DNA of 64,000 nt from Kaistella antarctica (GCF_900109615.1 NZ_FOIX01000004.1:372001-436000); one strand, 5' to 3'. Numbered from the stretch's first letter, positions 27,594 through 36,346 are shown. The notes: generated by a model from the letters alone, not told the origin. Made by a program: numbers and translations.

Positions 27594-29915
27594 TCAAACG
27601 AAGCGTTTCCACCATTTGGGTTTTTCGTCGTGGGTGTAGGAGTAGTATCCGTAGCCGTATTTTTTGCCGTAGCGGGTGTTTTCGGGTTTGACGCCGTTGA
27701 GAATGAAGGTCATGGTTTTGATGCCGTTTTCCTGTTGGAAGCCAGCGGCGAAATCGATCATTTCTTTTTCAGTAACGTCGGATTTTACAACGTATAACAC
27801 CACGTCGGCGTTTTCGACTAAATGTAAGGTATCACTGACCAGCATCACGGGAGCAGAATCTAAAACGATATATTCATACTTGGTTTTCAAGTAGGCGATA
27901 AGATCATCGAACTTTTGCATATCGAGTAGATCATTTGGGTTAGGTGCAAGTTGACCCCCAAACATAACGTCTAAATTTGGATTGATCTGAGAAGGAATAA
28001 TAAAAGAATCTGGCAAAGTGTCATCAGAAATTAAATAATCGGTTAAACCAATATTTTTTCCCGTCACAAAACGATGCAACTGTGCGTTGCGAATATCTGC
28101 GCCAACAATAATGACTTTATTTTTCCCCGCTAAGGTTAAGGCAGTATTCATGGAGATGGTAGTCTTACCTTCGCCTTTTACAGAGGAAGTGACTAATATC
28201 ACTCCTCCATGGACAACTTCTTTGGCTTTGAGCAGGTATTTAAGGTTGGAACTTAAAATGCGAAAGGATTCGGCAAAGACGGAAAAATCGCTAGACTGTA
28301 TCAAGGGAGTCTGATCCTGATTTACTGGAATTTCAGCCAAGACTGAAGCCTCTGGAACCTGAGAAAGAATATGCTGTTTCGTATGTACTTTGGTATCTAA
28401 GGTTTGCCAGCCAATAAAGAAAATTAAGGGCAATAAAAAACCAGCAGCCAAAGCGCCGTAAATGACTTGATCTTTGTTGGGTTTTACAACACCTGTGGTG
28501 TAGGCTGGATTAATAATTTTTGCTTTGGGCGCTGTAACAGCCAAAGTAATAGCGTTTTCTTCGCGTTTTTGGAGTAGGTATAAATAGAGTTGTTCTTTGA
28601 GTGTCTGTTGACGATCAATACTTCGGAACATTTTTTCCTGCGTGGGAAACTTGCTGATATTTCCCTTGGCTACATTCAACTGCCCCGTTGCTTGGGCAAC
28701 TTGTAGTTGAAGGGTTTCTCGGGATTCCAGTAGATTTTTACGGATTAAGTTCTTCAAAGACGCAATCTGTTTGTTCATTTCAATGACGGCAGGGTTTTCC
28801 CCGGTCGCTTGTTTCAGAACCCGGTTTCGAGTTAGCATTAAGCTATTGTATTCGGCAATGGCTGTTTCAGCGCCAGTCGGCAAACCCATGCCACTTGGCA
28901 ATAACTGATCGGTTGCGCTAGTGGCCAGCACGGAATTCACCAAATTTAACTGCATCGATTGTTTAAGAATGGTTTTGGTATTTTCGTCAGCGTTAGCCAA
29001 TGATATACTGGCTTGCGCTTCAAGATTGGTTATTTGATTGGTGCGTTTGAATCGTTCTTTCTCGCCTTCAATGCCCGAGAGGTCATCTGTAATAATTTCT
29101 AAACGCTCATTGATAAAGTTCTGAGTGTTCTGCGCTTCTAAATTTTTATCATTCACGCCATCGATGAGATATTGTTTCGACAGTTCATCAAGGATATTCT
29201 CCGATTTTTTTGGCACGGGACCAACTAAAGACAGATCCATGAGCAAACCTTTTTCTGGAGGCAAGCTTACCTTGATCCGACTCTCTAAGCCTGCAACCAC
29301 GCTACCTATAGAACGAAAAACCACCTTGACTGGAGATTTTAGGGTCAATCCCGGTTTAGCATCAATCTGTACGGTACCAAAAGGGAATTTAGCTGGAAGT
29401 CCAAAACGATGGACCGTTTTTGAGTTTTCTAAAGTATAAGAATTATTACCAGTTGGATTGATAATATACGTTGCAGAGGAAAATCGATCTGAGTTGAAAA
29501 CTTCGATGATCTTTCCCGTTAATGGAGAGTCAGCATACAGTTCGACTTCTTTTATCGTACCGACACTATAGAAGCTAACGTCTAAATTTAATTTTTTGGC
29601 CACCGCTCCTAAGATTGGCTTTGAGACGATGATTTGAGTCTCGCCCTGCAATTCATTATCACCACTAACGCCAACGCCAAGATTTTTTAAATCACTGAGG
29701 GCGGCGGAATTGGTACTTTTGGATTCCTGTAGTTTTAGGGAAGTTTTGGTAAAATATTGCGGTTCTGCATAGCGCAAATAAATTCTGGCAGCAGTATAAA
29801 ACAAAGCCAAACTCAATAAAAACCAAGGCCATTTCTTGAGGTATCTACCGATTTCTTTTTTGAGGTTGACGGGTTGTGCCCTCTTCACCGGCACTGAATT
29901 TTCTAACAGTTCCAT
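27594..29915 (-). CDS. wzc: Wzc-type polysaccharide co-polymerase / tyrosine autokinase
   Basis: A 773-residue inner-membrane protein. Residues 15-100 form the Wzz-type N-terminus with a membrane segment at about 31-48. A long periplasmic coiled-coil region follows (about 250-450), then a second membrane segment at 484-503. The cytoplasmic BY-kinase has Walker A TSSVKGEGKTT (576-586), Walker A' VIIVGADIR (601-609) and Walker B YIVLDSAP (682-689). The C-terminal tail has six tyrosines between 749 and 760 (the autophosphorylation cluster). It controls chain length and export together with Wza, which is encoded seven bases upstream. The phosphotyrosine phosphatase that usually resets Wzc is not in the window. 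Confidence 0.93.
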   Translation of the reverse strand: MELLENSVPVKRAQPVNLKKEIGRYLKKWPWFLLSLALFYTAARIYLRYAEPQYFTKTSLKLQESKSTNSAALSDLKNLGVGVSGDNELQGETQIIVSKPILGAVAKKLNLDVSFYSVGTIKEVELYADSPLTGKIIEVFNSDRFSSATYIINPTGNNSYTLENSKTVHRFGLPAKFPFGTVQIDAKPGLTLKSPVKVVFRSIGSVVAGLESRIKVSLPPEKGLLMDLSLVGPVPKKSENILDELSKQYLIDGVNDKNLEAQNTQNFINERLEIITDDLSGIEGEKERFKRTNQITNLEAQASISLANADENTKTILKQSMQLNLVNSVLATSATDQLLPSGMGLPTGAETAIAEYNSLMLTRNRVLKQATGENPAVIEMNKQIASLKNLIRKNLLESRETLQLQVAQATGQLNVAKGNISKFPTQEKMFRSIDRQQTLKEQLYLYLLQKREENAITLAVTAPKAKIINPAYTTGVVKPNKDQVIYGALAAGFLLPLIFFIGWQTLDTKVHTKQHILSQVPEASVLAEIPVNQDQTPLIQSSDFSVFAESFRILSSNLKYLLKAKEVVHGGVILVTSSVKGEGKTTISMNTALTLAGKNKVIIVGADIRNAQLHRFVTGKNIGLTDYLISDDTLPDSFIIPSQINPNLDVMFGGQLAPNPNDLLDMQKFDDLIAYLKTKYEYIVLDSAPVMLVSDTLHLVENADVVLYVVKSDVTEKEMIDFAAGFQQENGIKTMTFILNGVKPENTRYGKKYGYGYYSYTHDEKPKWWKRFV

Positions 29916-29921
29916 GCAGGC

Positions 29922-30725
29922 TTATTTTCGGGTTAAGGTAAAAATTAAGGTCAATAAGCCTAAGCCTACTCCGCCATATTTAATCCATTGATCCACATTG
30001 GAATTGGTATTGACGCCAACTTGCTTATTACGGTCGGGCTCTACATACAGAATATCATTCTGTTGGAGGTAATAGTAGGGAGAATTGACAATAGAAGCTT
30101 CTGATAAGTCCAAAGAAACTACTTTATCTTTACCCTGTTCGTCGGAATAGCGTATCAGTTTGACACTGGTTTTATTGCCATCGTAGGTGGTATCTCCGGC
30201 TAAGGCTAAGGCTTGAAAGAGATTTAATCTTTCGGTCGTACTTGTTTTTTGACCTGGACTTTTAACTTCTCCCAAGACGCTAAAATTAAAATTCGCAAGG
30301 GTGACGGTAACCATAGGGTCCGTCAAGTATCGCATTAAACGGCTTTCGATTTCCTTTTTCAGTTGCACTTTCGTCATCCCTTTGCAATAAATACTTCCTA
30401 AGACTGGGAAGATGATGGTGCCGTCTGAATTAACAAGATAATCACTGGGAACGGCGGTGGAAATGTTATTTGAACTTGTACTATTATCGCCAGCTGAACC
30501 AGTTCGGGCCATGCTGGGTATATTAAAAGGGCGAACCGCAATTTCGTCAAAAGCGGAAACTAAAATCTGCAAACGATCCCCTTCCTGAATATGAAGACCT
30601 AGGTATTTGGCTTGGGAGACTTCCTGTTCAAAGTTATTGTTGGATAAGTAAACAACATTGGCCTTTGGTTTACAGGCTAGAAAAGCAAGCGATATAAAAA
30701 TGAGTAGAAGAATTTTATTTCTCAT
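29922..30725 (-). CDS. wza: Wza-like polysaccharide export lipoprotein
   Basis: A 267-residue outer-membrane lipoprotein. The start is set at the ATG at 30725 (MRNKILLLIFISLAFLACKP) because it gives a clean lipoprotein signal peptide with the lipobox cysteine at LAC; the open frame extends 31 codons further without homology. The Poly_export domain (GLHIQEGDRLQILVSAFDE, then YLVNSDGTIIFPVLGSIYC) is followed by SLBB-type segments and a C-terminal hydrophobic helix VGLGLLTLIFTLTRK. It forms the translocon for the polysaccharide across the outer membrane. Confidence 0.92.
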   Translation of the reverse strand: MRNKILLLIFISLAFLACKPKANVVYLSNNNFEQEVSQAKYLGLHIQEGDRLQILVSAFDEIAVRPFNIPSMARTGSAGDNSTSSNNISTAVPSDYLVNSDGTIIFPVLGSIYCKGMTKVQLKKEIESRLMRYLTDPMVTVTLANFNFSVLGEVKSPGQKTSTTERLNLFQALALAGDTTYDGNKTSVKLIRYSDEQGKDKVVSLDLSEASIVNSPYYYLQQNDILYVEPDRNKQVGVNTNSNVDQWIKYGGVGLGLLTLIFTLTRK

Positions 30726-30786
30726 GATGTTTGATACGGGTTTACTAAATAATGATTTGACATCAATATAGTCCCCCGATTTTGTA

Positions 30787-31422
30787 CTAGAAACTATTAA
30801 AATAATAGTTGACCCCAACTGCTAATTGATGGTTATAGGTATTACGCATGGTATTATCGGGATAGACTTTGGTAAAGCCGCGGTCATATCTTAAAAAGCC
30901 TTCTAAGTTTTCGCCAACTTTCGCTCCAACTCCTACCGAAACACCAATACCAAAATCATTTAAAGTGCTATCCATATTATATTTATAATACACTAAATCG
31001 TAAGCTGGATCTACCTGGCGATCTTCGCGCACCAAAAACTCTACGCGTGGTCCAGCAAATAAAAAGAAGTTAGAGATATCATAATTGCGTTTGAAGAAAT
31101 ACTTTAGGTATAGTTGTGCGGCAACATAATCGTGGTTAAACTTCTGAACACCAAACTTATTTTGTTCCGCTTTGGCATGTTCGCCCTGCATACTGTACTC
31201 TACTTGTGGCACCAGAAAAAGCCAACCTGTGCCGGAAATATCGCCTTCCGCGAGTGTAAATTCAGCAAGTGCACCAATAGAGGCACCAAATTTTCCTTTC
31301 GAAACATCATGAACTCCCAATATAGATCCCTGATGGAAATTACCAGTTACCCCGTATCTCACTTCCTGACTATTCACCATTGTTAAAAGGAAAATGGCGA
31401 TAAATGTATTAATTTTCTTCAT
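30787..31422 (-). CDS. Outer-membrane beta-barrel protein (PorT/OmpX-like)
   Basis: A 211-residue protein with a Sec signal peptide (MKKINTFIAIFLLTMVNSQ) and alternating-hydrophobicity strands ending in an aromatic-rich C-terminus (HQLAVGVNYYFNSF), as in outer-membrane beta-barrel (b-brl) domains. The internal motif FFLFAGPRVEFLVRED is typical of this group in flavobacteria. The gene opens the capsule transcription unit, 61 bases before wza. Its function is unknown; it may assist export or anchor the machinery, but this is inferred from position only. Confidence 0.8.
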   Translation of the reverse strand: MKKINTFIAIFLLTMVNSQEVRYGVTGNFHQGSILGVHDVSKGKFGASIGALAEFTLAEGDISGTGWLFLVPQVEYSMQGEHAKAEQNKFGVQKFNHDYVAAQLYLKYFFKRNYDISNFFLFAGPRVEFLVREDRQVDPAYDLVYYKYNMDSTLNDFGIGVSVGVGAKVGENLEGFLRYDRGFTKVYPDNTMRNTYNHQLAVGVNYYFNSF

Positions 31423-31925
31423 CTAATTTATAATCGACAGTTATGAATCTTTAGTTTAAAAAGATTATTGTGCAAATTACTTAAAATTATTTCAATTATA
31501 CCCTATAGTTTTGAAAGTAGTGTGTTTGTGGGCTGGGTGATGGGTGATGGATGATGGGTGATGGATCCTGGATGATGGATGATGGATGATAAAAGATAAG
31601 TGATGAGTAATGAGTAATGAGTAATGAGAAATGAGAAATGAGAAATGAGAAATGTAAGTATATTTAAGTTATAGAGATTTATTGGAAGTGCTATGTAGAC
31701 ATTTATTTATTCGTCATTTTTGCCAACAAACTTGCTTTCTACTTAATTCTGACCTTTTACTGTTTATTTTTGCATCCATTTATTTCTTATAAAACCTCCT
31801 ATGAATTTTTAATAGGTTGACCGAAATTAACCATTGTTTGCTGAGTATTAACCGTCGATAATAAGAAATCGCCCCATTATTACCCATTACTCATTTTTCA
31901 TTACTCATTAACTCTTAAACCTAAT
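31423..31925. repeat. Gap with 7-base tandem repeats
   Basis: No gene is seen. At 31535-31590 eight successive 7-mers of the form GGRTGAT (one variant GGATCCT) occur. At about 31600-31652 follow three TGAGTAA-type and four TGAGAAA-type 7-mers. At 31884-31910, just past the recX stop, four more 7-mers (TAATGAG, TAATGAA, AAATGAG, TAATGGG on the minus strand) occur. The arrays are intergenic, so copy number changes would not alter proteins. Confidence 0.85.
31472..31479 (-). promoter_or_regulatory. Candidate -7 box at the head of the wza-wzc operon
   Basis: TAATTTGC on the minus strand, a near match to TAnnTTTG, about 50 bases before the beta-barrel gene start. TTG occurs about 15 bases upstream of it. 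Weak evidence. Confidence 0.3.
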
Positions 31926-32408
31926 TCATTCTCGCTCTTCTGCAGTGTCTGTGATGACTTGGGTGATTTCTTCATATTCAAATCCCTTGGACAATAAATA
32001 TTTGATGGTTTTGGAATTTTTCTGATAAAGCTGTAAACCCTTGATTTTTGAAATGTAGTTGTGGTAAAGTTTGGAGAGGGTTTTGTGATAATCTTGGTCA
32101 TCAATTTCGTCAAAACATCTATTAATCAATTTCTCGGGAACTTCTTTAAATTTTAAGTGATTTCTTATTTTATTTCGTCCCCACGATTTCATGTAGAATT
32201 TTCCGCGGATATAGCTTCGGGTAAATCGTTCTTCATTGAGGTAATTTTCCTTCATTAAGAATAGAAGAATTTCGTCTTTGGCTTCCGGAATCAATAAGAA
32301 ATCCCACATCTTCTGTTCGACCTCTTTATGGCAGCGGTCTTGATAGACGCAGTAATTGGCCATCTTTTGTTTGATTTCGAGAAAGGTATAGGATTTTTTT
32401 TGATCCAC
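31926..32408 (-). CDS. recX: RecX family regulator of RecA
   Basis: A 160-residue protein with the three-helix repeats of RecX. Landmarks are FLEIKQKMANYCVYQDRCHKE, then NYLNEERFTRSYIRGKFYMK (the conserved L-N-D/E-E-R-F segment), and KGFEYEEITQVI near the C-terminus. RecX binds inside the RecA filament groove and limits recombinase activity. The start is a GTG at 32408. Array III lies directly upstream, so any element there would be next to the promoter of a gene controlling recombination; this may be chance. Confidence 0.88.
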   Translation of the reverse strand: MDQKKSYTFLEIKQKMANYCVYQDRCHKEVEQKMWDFLLIPEAKDEILLFLMKENYLNEERFTRSYIRGKFYMKSWGRNKIRNHLKFKEVPEKLINRCFDEIDDQDYHKTLSKLYHNYISKIKGLQLYQKNSKTIKYLLSKGFEYEEITQVITDTAEERE

Positions 32409-32525
32409 GACTTGGTAATTTATGATGGGTGAAATATATTAAGAGTACGAATTTAAAAAAATTCAATTAATGTCATGTTTTCTATAAAAGGCTGGTGTCT
32501 CTAAATAAATTATTTCTTTTATCTT

Positions 32526-32751
32526 TTACTTTTGCCTTGATGCAAAAGTAACAAAAGATCAAGACTGGATTTATTTGCTAAAAAAAGAAAATTTCATCTG
32601 ATAAAATTCCTAAACTTGCGCGGAAATGAAAGTTTCGCTTCGATTATGAAGTTTTGCCGCGCTTCGGACAAAAGGAATTTTTATGTTTGCTAGTTGAAAT
32701 GCTTGGTTGGAAGAAATTTACTTTTTTCTTAACGCAAATAACTCCTAAGTC
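32526..32751 (+). repeat. Structured element copy 11 (type C)
   Basis: Hairpin TTACTTTTGC/GCAAAAGTAA with loop CTTGAT, complementary to ATCAAG. Outer stem TTATTTGC/GCAAATAA (eight pairs, all different in both arms from CCTTTTGC/GCAAAAGG at three positions). Stem AAAATTCC/GGAATTTT replaces AAAATCCCC/GGGGATTTT. Inner stem GCGCGG/CCGCGC. Confidence 0.9.
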
Positions 32752-32948
32752 AGTTTTGATTGACGTTTCTGTCAATGGCTGCGTAGGTTGTCATTCTGAC
32801 GAAGGAAGAATCTCATCTTTAAAATAAAATTCGATTTTTCTTTCTTAATTACTTTTGCCTTGATGTCTCTTTCATTGGCTACGGAAGTTGTCATTCTGAC
32901 GAAGGAAGAATCTCATCTTTTAAATTAAAGTCGATTTTTCTTTCTTAA

Positions 32949-33174
32949 TTACTTTTGCCTTGATGCAAAAGTAACAAAAGATCAAGACTGGATTTATTTA
33001 CTAAAAAAAGAAAATTTCTTCTAAGAAAATTCCTAAACTTGCGCGGAAATGAAAGTTTCGCTTCGATTATGAAGTTTTGCCGCGCTTCGGACAAAAGGAA
33101 TTTTTATAATTGCTAGTTGAATGGTTTGGTTGGAAGAAATTTACTTTTTTCTTAACGCAAATAACTCCTAAGTC
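32949..33174 (+). repeat. Structured element copy 12 (type C)
   Basis: As copy 11, with one mismatch in the outer stem (TTATTTAC against GCAAATAA) and a long stem GAAAATTTCTTC/GAAGAAATTTAC with one mismatch. Confidence 0.9.
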
Positions 33175-33370
33175 AGTTTTGATTGATGTTTCTTTCATTG
33201 CCTGCTGAGTTGTCATTCTGACGAAGGAAGAATCTCATCTTTAAAATAAAATTTAATTTTTCTTTCTTAATTACTTTTGCCTTGATGTTTCTTTCATTGG
33301 CTGCGGAGTTTGTAATTCTGACGAAGGAAGAGTCTCATCCTTAAAATAAACTCTGATATTTTTTTCTTAA

Positions 33371-33690
33371 TTACTTTTTGTCTTGACACAAAAAGTAACA
33401 AAAAGGTCAAGACTGGATTTATTTGCTTCATCTCCTTTTATGGGTTTCAGCTGAATCAGCGAAACTCCTTCGTCGTTTTGCTAAAAAAAGAAAATTTCTT
33501 CTGACAAAATTGAGTCGCTGCGCTCGTCGAACCACTTCGTTAGGTTCCCTAAACTAGCGCGGAAATGAAAGTATCACTTTGATTATAAAGTTTTGCCGCG
33601 CTTCGGACAAAAGGAATTTTTATGTTTGCTGGTTGAAGTTTTTGGTTGGAAGAAATTTACTTTTTTCTTAACGCAAATAACTCCTAAGTC
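33371..33690 (+). repeat. Structured element copy 13 (type B hairpin, type C body, two inserts)
   Basis: The 5' hairpin is TTACTTTTTGT/ACAAAAAGTAA with loop CTTGAC and complement GTCAAG, but the body is type C. A ~55-base insert at about 33428-33482 splits the left arm of the outer stem and can form GTTTC-A-GCTGA / TCAGC-GAAAC. A 36-base insert at about 33511-33546 sits at the same internal site as in copies 8 and 9 and is related to them. Confidence 0.88.
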
Positions 33691-33807
33691 AAGGTCACTT
33701 TGAAATTCGTTTTTATTAGGTTATAAATTCATCTTTGATATAAATAACTTCTAATTCAATTTTACAATAATTTTGCGCTTAAATAAGTTCATTTCAAAAT
33801 TAGCAGA

Positions 33808-33842
33808 ACAAAAAAAACGGGCTGATAAAGCCCATTTTTTAA
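33808..33842 (-). terminator. Terminator downstream of glyA
   Basis: Hairpin GGGCT-(5 bases)-AGCCC at 33819-33833. On the minus strand it is followed by a run of eight T. The plus strand also has a T run after it, so it can work in both directions. Confidence 0.75.
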
Positions 33843-33871
33843 AGTTTTAAATATTATTTATTGTCGAACCT

Positions 33872-35137
33872 TTAATAATTAAACAACGCTTTTCCTTCCA
33901 TCATTTGATTGACTTTTTTGCGGACTGCAGTTAATTTGCTATCATCATTAATGTTAACGACGACATCATTGATTAAGCCAGCAAGAACTTCCATGTCAGC
34001 TTCTTTTAAACCTCTAGTGGTGATGGCGGCAGTGCCTAGACGAATACCTGAAGTGGTGAAGGCAGATTTGTCGTCAAAGGGAACCATGTTTTTGTTGCAC
34101 GTGATATCGGCTTTGACTAAGGCTTTTTCGGTTTCTTTACCATTGACATTTTTGTTGCGAAGATCAACCAACATTAAGTGATTATCGGTGCCACCACTGA
34201 CGATATCAAATCCTTGGGTCATCATGGCTTTGGCTAAAGCACGGGCATTGGCAATCACTTGCTTGGCATAGACTTCAAATTTTTGATCAATAGCTTCAGC
34301 AAAAGCAACGGCTTTTCCAGCAATGACATGCTCTAGTGGTCCACCTTGAATTCCTGGGAAGACAGAACCATTGAGCACTTGACTCATCATTTTAATTTCT
34401 CCTTTCAGTGTTTTGTGACCGTAGGTATTTTCGAAATCTTTACCCATCATAATAAGTCCACCTCTTGGTCCACGCAAAGTTTTATGAGTGGTGGTAGAAA
34501 CAACGTGGCAATGCTCAAAAGGAGAGCTTAATAAACCTTTGGCAATTAATCCTGCTGGATGTGCAATATCTGCCCATAGGGTGGCTCCAACTTCATCAGC
34601 CACCTCACGAAACTTTTTAAAATCGATATCTCTTGAATAAGCAGAATAACCAGCGATTAACATTTTAGGTTTTACTTCCAAAGCTTTTTGACGCATCGCT
34701 TCATAATCAATGAGGCCACTTTCACGATCCACGCCATAGAAATTGGCATCGTACTGAATCCCCGAAAAGTTGACGAAAGAACCGTGGGTTAAATGTCCGC
34801 CCATCGATAAATCCAGGCCTAAGATCTTATCACCTGGCTTTAAAATAGATAGATAAATTGCTGCATTGGCTTGCGATCCTGAATGGGGCTGAACGTTGGC
34901 GTAATCTACTCCAAATAATTCTTTGGCGCGGTCGATGGCTAAAGTTTCGACTTCATCTACGACTTCGCAACCGCCGTAATATCTTTTGCCGGGATAGCCT
35001 TCTGCATATTTATTGGTCAAGACACTTCCGACCGCTTTCATGACATTGTCTGAAACAAAATTTTCAGAAGCGATGAGTTCGATGCCGTGTGTCTGTCTTT
35101 GTCTTTCCTGTTCGATAAGGTCAAAAATTGGATCCAT
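33872..35137 (-). CDS. glyA: Serine hydroxymethyltransferase
   Basis: A 421-residue PLP enzyme of full family length. The N-terminus has [20 protein letters not shown] and [15 protein letters not shown]. The PLP lysine is in [16 protein letters not shown]. The C-terminus has [19 protein letters not shown]. It converts serine and tetrahydrofolate to glycine and methylene-THF in the cytoplasm. A full-match -7 box lies 42 bases upstream, a terminator follows, and it is transcribed alone. Confidence 0.96.
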   Translation of the reverse strand: MDPIFDLIEQERQRQTHGIELIASENFVSDNVMKAVGSVLTNKYAEGYPGKRYYGGCEVVDEVETLAIDRAKELFGVDYANVQPHSGSQANAAIYLSILKPGDKILGLDLSMGGHLTHGSFVNFSGIQYDANFYGVDRESGLIDYEAMRQKALEVKPKMLIAGYSAYSRDIDFKKFREVADEVGATLWADIAHPAGLIAKGLLSSPFEHCHVVSTTTHKTLRGPRGGLIMMGKDFENTYGHKTLKGEIKMMSQVLNGSVFPGIQGGPLEHVIAGKAVAFAEAIDQKFEVYAKQVIANARALAKAMMTQGFDIVSGGTDNHLMLVDLRNKNVNGKETEKALVKADITCNKNMVPFDDKSAFTTSGIRLGTAAITTRGLKEADMEVLAGLINDVVVNINDDSKLTAVRKKVNQMMEGKALFNY

Positions 35138-35178
35138 AATGTATATTGATGTTTTTTAATTCAGATAAATAGAGAATT

Positions 35179-35186
35179 CAAATTTA
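35179..35186 (-). promoter_or_regulatory. Candidate -7 promoter box of glyA
   Basis: TAAATTTG on the minus strand, a full match to TAnnTTTG, 42 bases before the ATG. The rest of the 298-base gap up to the Smr gene holds short GATGGATGATTG-type repeats and nothing else recognisable. Confidence 0.5.
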
Positions 35187-35435
35187 TGGAAATTTTTGGG
35201 AAGAGGTTGAGGGTGGGGAGGAAATGTTGGGGGAAGGTTGAGTGATGGATGATTGCCAATGATGATTGATGGATGAAAGTGGGACTGCGGTCTGAAAATT
35301 TGTGGACTGTAACAATCGAAATAATAGTATTTAATAAGCTTCTTAGGTATTTATTTTGGTATTTAGAATTTAAACCGTGGGAATATGTAGCACAACTTCT
35401 TTCAAATTCCTTATTTTCGCCACATAAGACAGAGC

Positions 35436-35930
35436 ATGAAAATAGGCGATTCAGTATCAGTAATTGATGAGCAACTGAAAGGAACAGTCATTTCAATCAA
35501 AGGAAAAAAAGTGACCATTGAAGATGAGCACGGTTTTCCCTATGAATACGACGCCACAGAATTGGTAGTGCAGCAAGCAGAAATTTATGAGCAAATAAAA
35601 ACGGTGCGGAAAGAAGAATTGGCAAAACCAATTTCAAAAAAGCATGATAAGAAACCTTTTGTGCTGGATTTGCATTTCGAAAAGCTCGTAAAAAACACAA
35701 GCGATTACAATTCGTTCGAAAGACTATTTCGCCAAAAAGAGAAACTCATCACCACGATTGATTATTGTCGGAAAAACAATCTGAAGAAACTGGAAATCAT
35801 CCACGGCATCGGCGATGGCGTTTTACAACAAATGGTACACGACGTTTTAGAAAGTCAGACCAATATTGAGTTTCAAAATAAAGAAATACTGCACCATCAG
35901 TCGGGGACGGTTTTGGTTTATTTCAGGTGA
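35436..35930 (+). CDS. Smr-domain protein (MutS2 C-terminus-like)
   Basis: A 164-residue protein. The N-terminal ~50 residues resemble a small beta-barrel (MKIGDSVSVIDEQLKGTVIS), as in the KOW-like part of MutS2. The C-terminal Smr domain has the conserved FVLDLHFEKL and LEIIHGIGDGVLQQMV, and ends TVLVYFR. Smr domains act as nickases or RNA endonucleases, so a nucleic-acid role is inferred. The stop codon TGA is itself the start of a 7-base tandem array. It is widespread in Bacteroidota as a stand-alone protein. Confidence 0.85.
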   Translation: MKIGDSVSVIDEQLKGTVISIKGKKVTIEDEHGFPYEYDATELVVQQAEIYEQIKTVRKEELAKPISKKHDKKPFVLDLHFEKLVKNTSDYNSFERLFRQKEKLITTIDYCRKNNLKKLEIIHGIGDGVLQQMVHDVLESQTNIEFQNKEILHHQSGTVLVYFR

Positions 35931-35982
35931 TAGGTGATAGTTGATTGTTGATAGTTGATAGTTGATAGTTGATAGTTGCTAG
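35927..35982. repeat. Tandem 7-base repeat overlapping the Smr gene stop
   Basis: Successive 7-mers GTGATAG x2, TTGATTG, TTGATAG x4 and TTGCTAG, starting at 35927, so the stop codon (35928-35930) is the first TGA of the array. The plus strand continues with TATTACCTATTACC-like words. Confidence 0.88.
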
Positions 35983-36043
35983 TTGCAAAATTAAAAAATT
36001 CACTGCTTACTATTTCTTATTGCCTATTACCTATTACCTAAAA

Positions 36044-36346
36044 CTACTCTACATACTTAAAACTGGTTGCGTAGAATTTTCCTTTTTTGATTTCGCCGCT
36101 GACGAGGGCTTTTTTCATTATTTTGCAATAGCCATTTGCGGAGTGCATTTCGCCAAATTCTTTTTTATCGATGCCTTCAACGAGGTAGACTTTACTATCA
36201 ATTTTTACGGCCATGGCGCAACCTTTGTCCGTTTTCATTTTGAATTGACACATAGCGCAAGCGGCGTCTACCGTTTGGTTTTGAATTTTCTGGGCAAAAA
36301 TACTTATTGAAACTAATAGTACAAAGGCGAATAAGATTCTTTTCAT
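36044..36346 (-). CDS. Secreted DUF6370-type protein, cysteine-rich
   Basis: A 100-residue protein with a signal peptide (MKRILFAFVLLVSISIFAQ). The mature part has AACAMCQFKM (a CxxC pair) and two more cysteines at KGCAMAV and GYCKIM, and ends FYATSFKYVE. This is the pattern of DUF6370. The paired cysteines suggest metal binding or a disulfide in the periplasm, but no function is established. It stands alone on the minus strand between plus-strand genes. Confidence 0.75.
   Translation of the reverse strand: MKRILFAFVLLVSISIFAQKIQNQTVDAACAMCQFKMKTDKGCAMAVKIDSKVYLVEGIDKKEFGEMHSANGYCKIMKKALVSGEIKKGKFYATSFKYVE

Larger units (their letters stand above)
32520..33700. repeat. Intergenic repeat array III (three full and two collapsed copies)
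   Basis: The 1.46 kb between recX and glyA has no gene. Three full structured elements start 422-423 bases apart. Between them lie four copies of a ~100-base spacer containing the word TCATTCTGACGAAGGAAG (at about 32791, 32891, 33212 and 33312). Two remnants (32849-32865 and 33271-33287) keep only the left hairpin arm and loop. This family has its own stem variants, distinct from arrays I and II. Confidence 0.9.

Noticed and set aside
21437-33690. Retron, group II intron or IS200/IS605-type end
   Set aside because: No reverse transcriptase or transposase gene is in the window, no terminal target duplications are seen, and conserved intron domain V features are not recognisable. It remains possible that an enzyme elsewhere acts in trans.
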